A stretch of DNA of 64,000 bases from Marinifilum sp. N1E240 (lineage in GTDB: Bacteria; Bacteroidota; Bacteroidia; Bacteroidales; Marinifilaceae), in contig NZ_WHKF01000006.1 of the NCBI RefSeq assembly GCF_009295825.1, positions 1 through 64,000 of the forward strand, read 5' to 3'. Below the pieces are notes generated by a model that was not told where the DNA came from, searched no databases, and saw only the letters and a list, made by a program, of their open reading frames with translations. The first letter of the stretch is position 1; every line of letters begins with the position of its first letter. Positions 51,860 to 62,195 of the stretch are shown here, one piece after another. A program made the position numbers and the translations under genes.

Positions 51860-52950
51860 CTGAAAAATTTCTCAAAAACAATTTTATACTCTTCTGATAT
51901 TTTAGACCAGAGGTAATCTTTAGTCAATCGCTGATAAGCTTTATCAGCGAAATCATTCATTATTTCAGGATTTTTTGATGCATAAGCAATTTTATTAGAA
52001 AGGTCCCTTACATCATTTACCTTAAAAAAGAGTACCTCAGTAGCATTAAATACATCTCTGTTTTCTGAAATATCCGAGCAAATAATTGGAACTTTTAAAG
52101 CCGCCACTTCCAACAGCATCATAGACATGGACTCATTAATGGATGGAAATACAAAGAATTTACTACCAGCAATTAACTCATATAATTCTTTCTTTACCTT
52201 GATTAGTCCCATAAAACGAATTCCTCCAATTTCTTTTTGAAGCTGAAGTAATTTCTTTTCATACTCAAGATCCTGTTTGATATCTCCTATTAGGATTGCC
52301 TTTTCTTTTTCCTCCAACAAGCCCAGTGCTTCAATAAATGTATGACAGCCCTTATCTGGAAGCATTCTACCCGCTGCAAAGGATATATAATCTTTCTTAT
52401 CAACAACAATCTCCAGATTCGGATTAACGCCATTGGGAATATATTGAATTTTCTTTTCCGGAATTATACCCGAAACGATGCGCTTGTCTTTTAAGGAAAC
52501 TGTGGTAACGAAATCAGCATGCTTAAGAAAATGGCGATCCTCAAATTCAAAAAAATATTTATAGCGAACCCACTTGGATGTAAGCACCATCCCGTGAGTG
52601 GTAACCACAATCGGAAACCTTAGCTTTAAAATGGGTACAACAAAAGTTGCATCTCGATGGTGCAAATGTATAAGATCAAAATTCTTGAACAGTAATGCAT
52701 GCAAAGCTGAACGTATGTAATAGAAGAGCGTATTGATTCTTCTCAGCGGAAGTTTCCTGAATACAACGTGAAAGCAATCCTTAAAGTATCCCGATTTTAA
52801 GTTGGTATGAGAGCTAACTGAATAAATGGTAAAATCAAATTGATCCGTTAGATTGGCTATGATATTTTCTCCAACAGCTGCTGCTCCACCATAAGCAGGA
52901 AGACCTTTTAAACCAATAACCCCAATTTTACGTTTTTCACTAACCTTCAT
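51856..52950 (-). CDS. Glycosyltransferase family 4
   Basis: A 364-residue GT-B enzyme. The N-terminal half starts IGVIGLKGLPAYGGAAAVGENI, the DUF1972-type opening; the C-terminal half has the donor-site motifs FAAGRMLPDKGCHTFIEAL and FPSINESMSMMLLEVAALKVPII, including the E-x7-E. Cytoplasmic, membrane-associated. The sugar is not predictable. Six bases separate it from the upstream glycosyltransferase gene. Confidence 0.88.
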   Translation of the reverse strand: MKVSEKRKIGVIGLKGLPAYGGAAAVGENIIANLTDQFDFTIYSVSSHTNLKSGYFKDCFHVVFRKLPLRRINTLFYYIRSALHALLFKNFDLIHLHHRDATFVVPILKLRFPIVVTTHGMVLTSKWVRYKYFFEFEDRHFLKHADFVTTVSLKDKRIVSGIIPEKKIQYIPNGVNPNLEIVVDKKDYISFAAGRMLPDKGCHTFIEALGLLEEKEKAILIGDIKQDLEYEKKLLQLQKEIGGIRFMGLIKVKKELYELIAGSKFFVFPSINESMSMMLLEVAALKVPIICSDISENRDVFNATEVLFFKVNDVRDLSNKIAYASKNPEIMNDFADKAYQRLTKDYLWSKISEEYKIVFEKFFR

Positions 52951-52955
52951 AAGCT

Positions 52956-54119
52956 CTATGAACCTGCATTTTTCATTACTGTTTGATAAAATTCAATTGT
53001 TTGTTGGGCAACATTTTTAGGATGAAATTTCAGTTTTGCCTCATCATTTGCATAATTTGAAAAAGCGTTGTAGTTAAATTTTTCACTAAATGCCTCTCTT
53101 AAATATTCTCCCAACTGATTAAAATTATTAGACTCAATTAAAAATCCAGATTTTCCTTCTGTTATCATTTCTGATACTCCTCCTACATCAGTTGCAATTA
53201 CAGGCTTACTGGCAGCCATGGCCTCAGCAATACTTACCGGTAGTGACTCCTGAAGTGATGGCAAAACAAAGAGGTCCACCTCACTATAAATTTTGAGAAT
53301 TTCTGATTGCGTTTTCCAACCCAAAAAATGAACCCGATTCTGTAAATTGTTATTCGCTATAAATTGTTTTATTTTTTGCTCATATTTAGCATTTGTAAAT
53401 CCACCAACAATCATTAGTTCTGCATTCTCCATTGAATTCCTGACCTGATTAAATGCCTGTAACAAGCACATCAAATTTTTTCGTGGATTGATAACTCCCA
53501 CATAAATGATCTTTTTTGTTCGTCCATTCTTGTTCTTCACATCGAAGAAAGAAGGATTCACCGGATTGTAAATCAATTCGCCTGTGATATCCTGTATTTG
53601 CTTTTTTTTTATTAAAAATTCACGATTCTTTTCTGATATGAAAGTGAAATTGGTAAAACTTGTAAAGTAGAATTGTTCAATTAATTTCTTAATCCAGAAC
53701 TTTAACTTTCCTTGGAGGGAAGCTTGGTATTTAATCTCCTCTGCCATAATCCCATGCTGGGTAATGATTAGGTTTTTTCTGTTTATTCCTCTTAAACTTA
53801 GCAATATTGGCGATGCTCCTTGCACATGAATTATATCAGGATTAAATTCCATAATAGAATTCCGAACCTGTTTTGAAGCCTGAAAGAGATAATAGAATAA
53901 ATTACCTCCTGGTATTCCCGATTTACTCAGATAGTGAATCGTAATGTGATCGGTAATTCTTTTCGTGTAGTCCTCATTAGATTTTCCCAAGGACAAAATT
54001 CTTAATTCAAGATCTTTAAAGTATTCGAATCCTTTTATTAGATTTATTACCACAGCATCCACTCCGCCTTGAATGGCATCCATATTCGTCGATAGAGAAG
54101 TAATCATTAACACTTTCAT
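52956..54119 (-). CDS. Glycosyltransferase family 4
   Basis: A 387-residue GT-B enzyme: SLSTNMDAIQGGVDAVVINL near the start, then IIYVGVINPRKNLMCLLQAF and the EX7E region FVLPSLQESLPVSIAEAMAA. A typical capsule/O-antigen glycosyltransferase. Linkage unknown. Confidence 0.9.
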   Translation of the reverse strand: MKVLMITSLSTNMDAIQGGVDAVVINLIKGFEYFKDLELRILSLGKSNEDYTKRITDHITIHYLSKSGIPGGNLFYYLFQASKQVRNSIMEFNPDIIHVQGASPILLSLRGINRKNLIITQHGIMAEEIKYQASLQGKLKFWIKKLIEQFYFTSFTNFTFISEKNREFLIKKKQIQDITGELIYNPVNPSFFDVKNKNGRTKKIIYVGVINPRKNLMCLLQAFNQVRNSMENAELMIVGGFTNAKYEQKIKQFIANNNLQNRVHFLGWKTQSEILKIYSEVDLFVLPSLQESLPVSIAEAMAASKPVIATDVGGVSEMITEGKSGFLIESNNFNQLGEYLREAFSEKFNYNAFSNYANDEAKLKFHPKNVAQQTIEFYQTVMKNAGS

Positions 54120-54154
54120 TTAGAGGAGTATTACAAGCAGTAATATTGATACTA

Positions 54155-55435
54155 TTAGAATAGTAATAACTTTGAATAATACTGGGTTTGGTATTTTTTA
54201 TCCAACAAAATCAATCCAAGTATTACAAAGTATAAACCTTTTAGATACTCATAACGAAGAAAAACATTTGAGTACATAATAGTATCAATAAAAAATACGA
54301 TGGTAAGAACTAAAAATGAGAGATAAATGGGATTGCTTTCGTGCCTATTTTTAACATAAGCAAATAGTCTCATAAAGAAACACAAATAAAGTATTGTTCC
54401 CAATAACCCAACCTGTAATAATAACCACACAAATCCCATTCTTCCACCATATCGTACACCGTATTCACTACTCATCGAACCATCCTGACTATTAAACTTC
54501 GATTCTATTAGTTTACCAGCTCCATCACCAAATATCATTTTATTAGGTGGCGCTTCGAGAGTGTAATTGATAAAATAAATCAAAGCACCTTTTCGCCTCA
54601 TCTGATACTTGTTGTTTGATTCTGAACTTGTGTATCGTTCAATATAGCTAACAATGTATGGAACATTAAAACTTCCCCAATTACTATTTTCTGGATTTAA
54701 TGTTTTATTGGTTCGGGCTGTGAAATAAAATATTGCAATACATAATCCTACCAACAAAATTAGTTTATTAGTAAGACCTTTCATAAAATATCTCTTCTCG
54801 AGTTTAATAAATAATACTCCACAAATGAGTAGTACCAATGGAATAAATAGAATAATTGCTCTCTTATCCCCAACAATACCAATTAAGCTGAAGCAAGCTA
54901 TAAGAACCAGGTATTTTAACTTTCTTTTATACAAGTAAATCGAAAACAAAATGGCTATAATAAATATTGGAAATATAGTTGAAACACTTCCTGCATTAAC
55001 CGACAAAGTTCCGATTCCTCCATGTTCCGATTGTCCAATCAACAAATACTTAACGATTATTGCTGGCACCTGTAGAAGAATCAGCAGTTTTATAAATGAA
55101 ACCACTCTGGATATTAATAAATTACTATCCTCATTAATTAATACTATAAAATAGGCATATGATAATAGTGTGTAAATTAAAAAATAGGCTAGTGAAAAGG
55201 AATCAACTTGATTAAGGTATGAACTTACAACTGCCACTATACCAAAGCCGAATACCCATGCTAAAAATGGAAATTTTAATTGATTTCCCTTAGTAAAAAA
55301 AGAGTAAGCAAATAAACCTGCACTTACCAATGGTATTCCAAGCTTGTAGATTCCCGAACTCAATCCAAACAATTGAAAAATTCCGGTTAAAAAAATAAGA
55401 ATCCAATATGTATAATGGAATACAGTTCTAATCAT
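54155..55435 (-). CDS. wzy: O-antigen/capsule polymerase-like membrane protein
   Basis: A 426-residue protein with about ten to eleven membrane segments and one large loop (about residues 250-330, rich in polar residues: KTLNPENSNWGSFNVPYIVS). The topology and position among glycosyltransferases and flippase identify a Wzy-type polymerase. Sequence is not conserved in this family, so the call rests on topology and context. Overlaps the next upstream gene by 8 bp. Confidence 0.8.
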   Translation of the reverse strand: MIRTVFHYTYWILIFLTGIFQLFGLSSGIYKLGIPLVSAGLFAYSFFTKGNQLKFPFLAWVFGFGIVAVVSSYLNQVDSFSLAYFLIYTLLSYAYFIVLINEDSNLLISRVVSFIKLLILLQVPAIIVKYLLIGQSEHGGIGTLSVNAGSVSTIFPIFIIAILFSIYLYKRKLKYLVLIACFSLIGIVGDKRAIILFIPLVLLICGVLFIKLEKRYFMKGLTNKLILLVGLCIAIFYFTARTNKTLNPENSNWGSFNVPYIVSYIERYTSSESNNKYQMRRKGALIYFINYTLEAPPNKMIFGDGAGKLIESKFNSQDGSMSSEYGVRYGGRMGFVWLLLQVGLLGTILYLCFFMRLFAYVKNRHESNPIYLSFLVLTIVFFIDTIMYSNVFLRYEYLKGLYFVILGLILLDKKYQTQYYSKLLLF

Positions 55436-56507
55436 GCTCTATGATCTGGTTCAGATAAGACTTTAAATTGCCGTTTACTATTCTATCCCATGTATGATTT
55501 GACAAACTTTCAATTACCAATGAGTGTTGATAAGACTTTCGCTTCATGTAATATTTTTCCAATGCACGGCAAAAAGACTCAGCAGAATCAGCACATAAAA
55601 TCCCATTATTCTCATTAATAATGTTTGAATTTTCGTAAGTTGAAGTGCCTATACAAATCATCCCCGCGAGAATATATTCGAACGTTTTTGTGGGTGGTTG
55701 AAAATTAAAATATGGCGTAATTGGAATATAACTTACTCCAATATTTGATTCTTTGTAATAGTCGAGAATTTCATTTATATTTTTTCTACCATGGAATTTG
55801 ACAATCGCACCAAGTTCCTGTCCTTTAATGGAATTATTCAGCAAATCTTCTTCTTGGGGAGTTCCATACCCAAAAATATTATACTCGCAGTGAATCTTTC
55901 TACCATACTTTTTATAAAACTGATAAAATCCATCAATGGTTTCATGAATTTTGCGATGATTTAATGTACCAACATACAATAATTTAATTCGATCATAGTT
56001 TTTGTTTCCACTCTCCAGTATTTCTGCGCCCAATGGTAAGTAGTGACAATTCTTACTTCTTAATTTCAAATGATTGATCAAACCCTCAGAAATAATTGTA
56101 ATATAATCAAACACCGATGCTTCCAACCTGAGTCTTAGGTTCTGAAGATAATTCCTTAATCGATTTTCTTTTACCGATCCAGTTCTGATATCAAGTATTA
56201 TCTTTCTATTGGTAATTAATTTTATTACTGAGCAATACTTATAACTGTATGAAAAAACGATATCATATTCCGATTCTTTAATTTCAGTCAACACTGATAG
56301 TAACCAACGTAGATAACGAGTGAACTTATTGCCTTTTAAAGAAGTATACTTTACTTCAACGCCAGATAAAGTAAGCTTTTTAAATTGTTGATCAAAACAA
56401 AGAAATGTAATATTGAATTCGTCCTTTAAATATTTGCAATAAAAGTAATAATCCGTAAGGTAGCCGAATTGACTCGGAGAAATAATCAACAATTTTTTCT
56501 TTTCCAA
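55428..56507 (-). CDS. Glycosyltransferase, GT-B type
   Basis: A 359-residue enzyme. N-terminal IISPSQFGYLTDYYFYCKYLKDEF, then IKLLYVGTLNHRKIHETIDGF and the C-terminal KTFEYILAGMICIGTSTYENSNII. It is a clear paralogue of the next gene (shared YYCKYL, LDIRTGS, LYVGTLxxRxIxET, FHGRKxxxE), so the two arose by tandem duplication. Confidence 0.87.
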   Translation of the reverse strand: MEKKKLLIISPSQFGYLTDYYFYCKYLKDEFNITFLCFDQQFKKLTLSGVEVKYTSLKGNKFTRYLRWLLSVLTEIKESEYDIVFSYSYKYCSVIKLITNRKIILDIRTGSVKENRLRNYLQNLRLRLEASVFDYITIISEGLINHLKLRSKNCHYLPLGAEILESGNKNYDRIKLLYVGTLNHRKIHETIDGFYQFYKKYGRKIHCEYNIFGYGTPQEEDLLNNSIKGQELGAIVKFHGRKNINEILDYYKESNIGVSYIPITPYFNFQPPTKTFEYILAGMICIGTSTYENSNIINENNGILCADSAESFCRALEKYYMKRKSYQHSLVIESLSNHTWDRIVNGNLKSYLNQIIEHD

Positions 56508-56538
56508 TATCGTTCCTAATTAACTGTAAAATATAGAT

Positions 56539-57609
56539 TTATTTTAAACCTGAACATCTTTTCAGATACGGTTCCAAATTATTTAAAACAATATTTTTCC
56601 ATGAATATTTTTCAACGGCTCTCTTTATTGTCGCTGAATCATAATTCCATCTTTTTTCCGCTAGTTCTGATAATCCTTCGGCAAACGACTTGGGAGTGTC
56701 CTCAATTAGAATCCCATTGCTATCGTTCACAATTCGTTTCATTTCATCAGTTTTTGTAGCTATTACAGGCATACCATTAATCAAATATTCTAGCGTTTTA
56801 AGAGCTGGTTGACACTGATAGCATCGAATCATAGGAACGTAAGCAATACCTATATTTGCATTTACGAAAAAATCTTGTAATTCTTCAATTGTTTTACGTC
56901 CATGAAAGAAAACAATATTCGAAAGGTCAAGCTCTTCTATTTTATTTTTGACGTTCTGGATTGTCTCTTTCTCTCCAAATCCAACTATATCATATCTAAT
57001 TTGTTTTTTCAGAGCATATTTATTTCTAAATAAACTTAATCCCTCTAATGTTTCTTCTATTCTTCTTTTATCTAATGTACCTATGTAAAGAAGTGTGAGG
57101 TCATCGAAAGTTTTTGAATCTGACACTCGATTGACTGCTCCAATTGGCAAGCAATCATATTTTTTAATATTGAGTTCCTCTGCCAGACTATGTGTGTTTA
57201 TTAACTTGTACTTAAAAAATTTAGATTCGAAACGAAGCTTTGCATTTGTTTTTGCTACTTTTTGAGGAACAGTTCCAATTGATCCGGTTCTAATATCCAA
57301 AACTAATTTTTGAAATGGCAATAAGAACCTTAATAGAAAAGAAAATCTAAAATAACTTAATAAGGTCACATCAAAACGGTTCGTTAAACAGATTTGTAAA
57401 GTCTTCAAGTAAAACGAAATCAAACCCAAATGTTTATTCTTATACGGTTTCAGGTAAATGACGTCAACACCTTTAATACTGACCTTCTCAAAACCTAAAT
57501 CGCATGACAACACTTTAAGTTTATTATTAATATTTAGGTATTTACAGTAGTAATAATGCTCGGTAATATAACCGAATTGACTACCCATTGTAAGAATTAA
57601 GATATTCAT
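56539..57609 (-). CDS. Glycosyltransferase, GT-B type (paralogue)
   Basis: A 356-residue enzyme with MGSQFGYITEHYYYCKYLNI, LVLDIRTGSIG, TLLYIGTLDKRRIEETLEGL, FFHGRKTIEELQDFF and KTLEYLINGMPVIATKTDEMK. Tandem paralogue of the preceding entry; they probably add similar sugars. Confidence 0.87.
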   Translation of the reverse strand: MNILILTMGSQFGYITEHYYYCKYLNINNKLKVLSCDLGFEKVSIKGVDVIYLKPYKNKHLGLISFYLKTLQICLTNRFDVTLLSYFRFSFLLRFLLPFQKLVLDIRTGSIGTVPQKVAKTNAKLRFESKFFKYKLINTHSLAEELNIKKYDCLPIGAVNRVSDSKTFDDLTLLYIGTLDKRRIEETLEGLSLFRNKYALKKQIRYDIVGFGEKETIQNVKNKIEELDLSNIVFFHGRKTIEELQDFFVNANIGIAYVPMIRCYQCQPALKTLEYLINGMPVIATKTDEMKRIVNDSNGILIEDTPKSFAEGLSELAEKRWNYDSATIKRAVEKYSWKNIVLNNLEPYLKRCSGLK

Positions 57610-57618
57610 AAAAACTGC

Positions 57619-59079
57619 TTATTTTTTCAATAATTGTGTAGATAAAATTGTTCCTCCAAAGGATTTCATCCTCAGGCATAGACTTTGATTCCTGAAAAAA
57701 TAGATGATACTTAAAGCACCAATAATCAAAGTAAGAAACAGCGACTTGATTATCCAGTCATAGTCTATCGGTGTAAATCCATTATTTAGGATAAAACTGA
57801 TCGGCACTAAAAGACTAAGTGCAATTGCACTTCTTTTAAATTTAAAATAGCCTGTAAAAATCTTCTTCACCAATATTGAAATGAGGAAAAATTTAACCAA
57901 CTCGCCAAATAATTCGCCAATTACAATTCCAATAAGACCAAACCTGATAGAAAGCAAATACATAGTTAAACAACCACAAAAGGTTCCTGTAATAGATGCA
58001 TAGCTTAAAGCATTATTCTTTTTTCTAATTAGTATACCTGTAGATATTAGATCAGACATTCCATAGAGTATATAGGCTATAGATAAAATTCCTATTAAAT
58101 ACTGACTATCGGCAAACTTTTCTGAGGCAAAAACAATTAATAATTCCTCGCCAAACAGAATCAAAACAACAGCTATTACAGAGGCAATAAAGGCAAAGAA
58201 ATTGTAAAAATCATTAAACAACGCCTTGCTTTCCTTGTTCTTGTAATTATCAAAAGTATATGGATGCCATGCCATTTTTAAACTATGGGTCAATAGCAAC
58301 AATGGTAATAATACTTTTGTTGCAATTGCATAGATACCAATCTGACTTAAGGAAAATAGAAAGATAATTAAGATTCGTGCCACATACTTTTGCCCCCATT
58401 GAGCAAGAACTACCGGAATTAATGGAACTCCATAAGTCAACATTTCCTTTAAAACAGGAAAGGATATATTTAATGAAACATATTTTTTGGCTTTAAAGAG
58501 AGCAATTCCTGCAAATACAATACTGACAACGCATCTACTAATTAAAAGACCAAGCAATCCATATTTAAATATCGCAACAAATATTATCCCTAATAAAGCA
58601 TTACAGAAAACATAGATAAGATTGAATATCGTATATCCTTTTCTGTTAAATTCAACCCTAAAAACAATAACAGAATATTCCAATACATTCTTAAACATCA
58701 GTTCACTTATCGCGATAATAAGAAGAATGCTATGATCTGTTGATTGCAATATTAAATTTGCCAGAGGTTTATTGAATGCAATCAGCACCAATGATAGAAT
58801 GATACTTCCCGGGATAATTATCCATAGTCCGGAAGAAAACAGATTCCTCTTCTGCTTAGTTTCTTTCTTATCAAAGAAAAGCCTTAAAAAACTACTCTCA
58901 AGCTGGAAAGTCGACAAAAATGCCAAAAGAACCATAATTACCGAGAGTATTTCTAGAATTCCAAAATCAGCTTTAGATAGAAATCTGGTATAAATTGGAA
59001 TGGTGAAAAAGCCTACAAATTTGCTTATTACACCTACTGTTCCATAGGAAAAAAAGTCTTTTAATAAATTGCTTTTCAT
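57619..59079 (-). CDS. wzx: Wzx-type flippase / oligosaccharide translocase
   Basis: A 486-residue polytopic membrane protein with about 13-14 segments. The N-terminus KDFFSYGTVGVISKFVGFFT then IPIYTRFLSKADFGILEILS is the MATE/RfbX-type (polysacc_synt) opening. It flips the lipid-linked repeat unit across the inner membrane. Confidence 0.9.
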   Translation of the reverse strand: MKSNLLKDFFSYGTVGVISKFVGFFTIPIYTRFLSKADFGILEILSVIMVLLAFLSTFQLESSFLRLFFDKKETKQKRNLFSSGLWIIIPGSIILSLVLIAFNKPLANLILQSTDHSILLIIAISELMFKNVLEYSVIVFRVEFNRKGYTIFNLIYVFCNALLGIIFVAIFKYGLLGLLISRCVVSIVFAGIALFKAKKYVSLNISFPVLKEMLTYGVPLIPVVLAQWGQKYVARILIIFLFSLSQIGIYAIATKVLLPLLLLTHSLKMAWHPYTFDNYKNKESKALFNDFYNFFAFIASVIAVVLILFGEELLIVFASEKFADSQYLIGILSIAYILYGMSDLISTGILIRKKNNALSYASITGTFCGCLTMYLLSIRFGLIGIVIGELFGELVKFFLISILVKKIFTGYFKFKRSAIALSLLVPISFILNNGFTPIDYDWIIKSLFLTLIIGALSIIYFFRNQSLCLRMKSFGGTILSTQLLKK

Positions 59080-59167
59080 TAATTAGGTTGGATCCTATTC
59101 TTAGAAACTAATTTTAGCTTTTTATAAACTGTAAAAGGTTAATTATTTTAAGAATCACTTGCAATTA

Positions 59168-60430
59168 CTATAGTCTTCTATCTACTAAAGATTTTGGATA
59201 TATTGCCTTCACATCATATATAACTGCATCATGTCCATTTTTTAATTTCTTCACATCTACTTTCTTGATCTCATCATGTGCTACGGCAGCAACAACCGCA
59301 TCATATCTATTTCCATTCAAATACGGTATTATATTTAAATTGTACTTCTCTCTCACTTCCATTGGATCAGCTAAAGGATCATAAACGTCTACCGTACAAC
59401 CAAATTCCTCTAAGTCTCTTATCAAGCCAATTACTTTTGAATTTCTAATGTCAGGACAGTTTTCCTTAAAGGTAACACCCATAACCAAAACTTGAGAACC
59501 TGGTATGCGGAATCCTTTTTTTACCATTTCTTTAATCACATTAAAAGCTACAAACGAACCCATTTCGTCATTTAAACGTCTTCCGGCAAGAAGTATTTGA
59601 GGATTATATCCAACTTCGAGCGCTTTATGTGCCAGATAGTAAGGATCAACACCAATACAGTGTCCTCCAACTAAACCTGGTTTAAATGGTAGAAAATTCC
59701 ATTTTGTTGACGCAGCTTCTAGAATTTCATTTGTATCTATTTCTAAACGATTGAAAATAACAGCAAGTTCATTTACAAATGCAATATTAATATCTCTCTG
59801 TGCATTTTCAATCACTTTTGCAGCTTCTGCCACCCGAATTGACGATGCCCTAAAGGTTCCAGCAGGAATAATCGATTGATACAAATTATCAACAAAATCT
59901 CGAATTTTTGGAGTAGAACCGGATGTTATTTTCTTTATCGTTGTTAATGTATGTACCTTATCTCCAGGATTTATTCTTTCAGGAGAATAACCACAGAAAA
60001 AGTCTTTATTGAACTTTAATCCGCTGTAGCGTTCCAAAACCGGGACACAATCTTCTTCAGTTGCTCCTGGATATACAGTAGACTCGTAAATAACCACATC
60101 ACCTTTCTTTAGGACTTTTGAAATGCTAATTGAGGCATTGATCAAAGGACTTAAATCGGGATGTTTGTTTTTATTTAATGGAGTGGGTACAGTAACAATA
60201 AAAACATTACAATGTTCCAGATCTTTAGTGTTATCGGAAAGTTCCAAAAACTTTGAAGAAGTTATTTTATCTCCACCAAAGTCTTTTCTCCAATCTTTCC
60301 CTTTTTTAAGATCATTCACTCGTTTTGAGTTGATATCATATCCCAATGTAGGATACCTCTTCCCAAACTCAATTGCCAAAGGCAAGCCAACATATCCTAA
60401 TCCCAGAATTGCAATTTTTATCTCTTTCAT
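59168..60430 (-). CDS. UDP-N-acetylhexosamine 6-dehydrogenase (WbpA/WbpO/TviB type)
   Basis: Oxidises C6 of UDP-GlcNAc (or GalNAc) to the uronic acid with NAD. The 420-residue protein has the Rossmann motif AILGLGYVGLPLAIEFG, VPTPLN, YESTVYPGATEE, the FCGYSPERINPGDK segment of the TviB/WbpO subgroup and the catalytic Cys in VGGHCIGVDPYYL. With the three genes upstream (oxidoreductase, acetyltransferase, aminotransferase) it makes a UDP-2,3-diacetamido uronic acid. Confidence 0.92.
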   Translation of the reverse strand: MKEIKIAILGLGYVGLPLAIEFGKRYPTLGYDINSKRVNDLKKGKDWRKDFGGDKITSSKFLELSDNTKDLEHCNVFIVTVPTPLNKNKHPDLSPLINASISISKVLKKGDVVIYESTVYPGATEEDCVPVLERYSGLKFNKDFFCGYSPERINPGDKVHTLTTIKKITSGSTPKIRDFVDNLYQSIIPAGTFRASSIRVAEAAKVIENAQRDINIAFVNELAVIFNRLEIDTNEILEAASTKWNFLPFKPGLVGGHCIGVDPYYLAHKALEVGYNPQILLAGRRLNDEMGSFVAFNVIKEMVKKGFRIPGSQVLVMGVTFKENCPDIRNSKVIGLIRDLEEFGCTVDVYDPLADPMEVREKYNLNIIPYLNGNRYDAVVAAVAHDEIKKVDVKKLKNGHDAVIYDVKAIYPKSLVDRRL

Positions 60431-60477
60431 AATAACTCCGTCCTCCTCTAATCAAAAAAAACCTTAGTTGCCTATAC

Positions 60478-61593
60478 TCAAATTCGGTTGTTCAAACTAT
60501 CACTTCGTATTTCTGTTTTTACATTATTTATGTGCACCTGCACATTATCATTTATCGGTTTCTTTATTTCTTGTAAATCACGCAATTGATAAATTCTTTC
60601 AATAATATCAACCACTTTTAGTCCTTCAAGAGCATTAGTGGCAATTGAACCATTATTTTGCAGTTTGTTTACTACATTTCCTATTACATAATGGTGATTC
60701 TGAGCCGAACCTTTGTAGTTTCCGTAATCAATTGGTGGATTTGATGGTTTTAGTTCAGGCATTGCGTAATTATCAATATCACAATACACCACTTCGTTCA
60801 TATATTGACCGGCAACTTTAACAGTACCCTTCTCACCAATAACAATTACTGAACTTTCCAAATTCTTATTATGAACAGATGTTGAGTAATTTAAACATCC
60901 AATACCCCCGTTTACAAACTCGAAACTGACAATTCCTGAATCTTCAAAATCTGTTAAATATCTATGATTAAAATCTTTAAATATTCCATTCACTTTGGTT
61001 ATATCTCCAAACAACCAATACATGATATCTATAAAGTGTGAAAATTGGGTAAACAAAGTTCCTCCATCTTCCAATTGTTTTCCTCTCCATGAATTCGATT
61101 CATAGTAACGATGATCACGGTTCCAGAAGCAATTCATCTGTACAATATAAATATCTCCTAATAAATTTTGATTGATAATATCTTTCAACCAAATAGCAGG
61201 AGGTGAATACCTGTTCTGTTTTACAACAAATATGTGTCGTGATACTTCAAGTGATTTGTATAGCATTAATTCAGCTTCCTGTTTACTTAATGCCATTGGT
61301 TTTTCACATACCACATGAAATCCTGCCTCCAAGGCATCAATTGCAATTTGAGCATGAAGTCCATTAGGCACACAAATATTTAAAACATCCATTTCCGGAT
61401 GATTTTCCAGTAACTGTTTATAGTCCCGATAAAAGGAAATTCCTGGTATATAAACATTCAGTTCTTCCAGAGGCAATAAATCACAACAAACCACAACTTT
61501 TGCATCTCTATTGTTTCTTATCATTTCTAAATGCCTCTTACCTATATGTCCTAACCCAACAATCCCAAAACGGATTTTCCTCTTCTCCTCCAT
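60478..61593 (-). CDS. wbpB: Gfo/Idh-family oxidoreductase (WbpB/WlbA-like)
   Basis: A 371-residue dehydrogenase with the NAD motif FGIVGLGHIGKRHLEMI, the EKPMALS loop and C-terminal substrate fold. Its place beside the 6-dehydrogenase, acetyltransferase and DegT aminotransferase fits oxidation at C3 of UDP-GlcNAcA, giving the 3-keto substrate for transamination. Family membership is certain; the exact reaction is inferred from the gene set. Confidence 0.85.
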   Translation of the reverse strand: MEEKRKIRFGIVGLGHIGKRHLEMIRNNRDAKVVVCCDLLPLEELNVYIPGISFYRDYKQLLENHPEMDVLNICVPNGLHAQIAIDALEAGFHVVCEKPMALSKQEAELMLYKSLEVSRHIFVVKQNRYSPPAIWLKDIINQNLLGDIYIVQMNCFWNRDHRYYESNSWRGKQLEDGGTLFTQFSHFIDIMYWLFGDITKVNGIFKDFNHRYLTDFEDSGIVSFEFVNGGIGCLNYSTSVHNKNLESSVIVIGEKGTVKVAGQYMNEVVYCDIDNYAMPELKPSNPPIDYGNYKGSAQNHHYVIGNVVNKLQNNGSIATNALEGLKVVDIIERIYQLRDLQEIKKPINDNVQVHINNVKTEIRSDSLNNRI

Positions 61594-61611
61594 ATCCCTT
61601 TAACTTAAAAG

Positions 61612-62187
61612 TTAGATTTCTATCTTAAAAACTTCATTATTATCTAATTTGTACTGACAGCCACTTTCCACACAGTTAACCAGATCTGTTCCATTAAATA
61701 ATAACCTATGCCCATATTCACTCATCCAACCTATTTGCTTAGAAGGATTCCCAACAACAAGGGCAAAATTTTTAACGGATTTAGTTACCACTGCCCCAGC
61801 ACCTACAAATGCATATTTTCCTATTTCAATTCCACAAAGAATTGTTGCATTAGCTCCAATACTGGCTCCTTTTCGTATTATAGTTTTTTGATATACACTC
61901 TTTCTAACAATAGCAGATCTGGGATTAATAATATTAGTAAAAACCATTGATGGTCCCAGAAAAACGTCATCCTCACAAATTACACCTGTATAAATAGATA
62001 CATTGTTCTGAACTTTAGTATTATTCCCTAATTTTACTCCACTAGCAATAAATACATTCTGTCCAATGTTACAATTTTCGCCAATTACGCATTCTTTCAT
62101 TATATGACTGAAATGCCAAATTTTTGTACCTGATCCTATCATACAACCCGGGTCAATTACAGATGATTCATGTTTATAATAATTCAT
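61612..62187 (-). CDS. wbpD: UDP-3-amino-uronate N-acetyltransferase (WbpD/WlbB-like)
   Basis: A 191-residue left-handed beta-helix acetyltransferase. Hexapeptide repeats run from MIGSGTKIWHFSHIMKECVI through IGENCNIGQNVFIASGV to IGKYAFVGAGAVVTKSV. KVQNNVSIYTGV and MVFTNIINPRSA are motifs of the WbpD/WlbB group, and the length is typical. It acetylates the 3-amino group. Eight bases separate it from the aminotransferase gene. Confidence 0.9.
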   Translation of the reverse strand: MNYYKHESSVIDPGCMIGSGTKIWHFSHIMKECVIGENCNIGQNVFIASGVKLGNNTKVQNNVSIYTGVICEDDVFLGPSMVFTNIINPRSAIVRKSVYQKTIIRKGASIGANATILCGIEIGKYAFVGAGAVVTKSVKNFALVVGNPSKQIGWMSEYGHRLLFNGTDLVNCVESGCQYKLDNNEVFKIEI

Positions 62188-62195
62188 AACTAATT

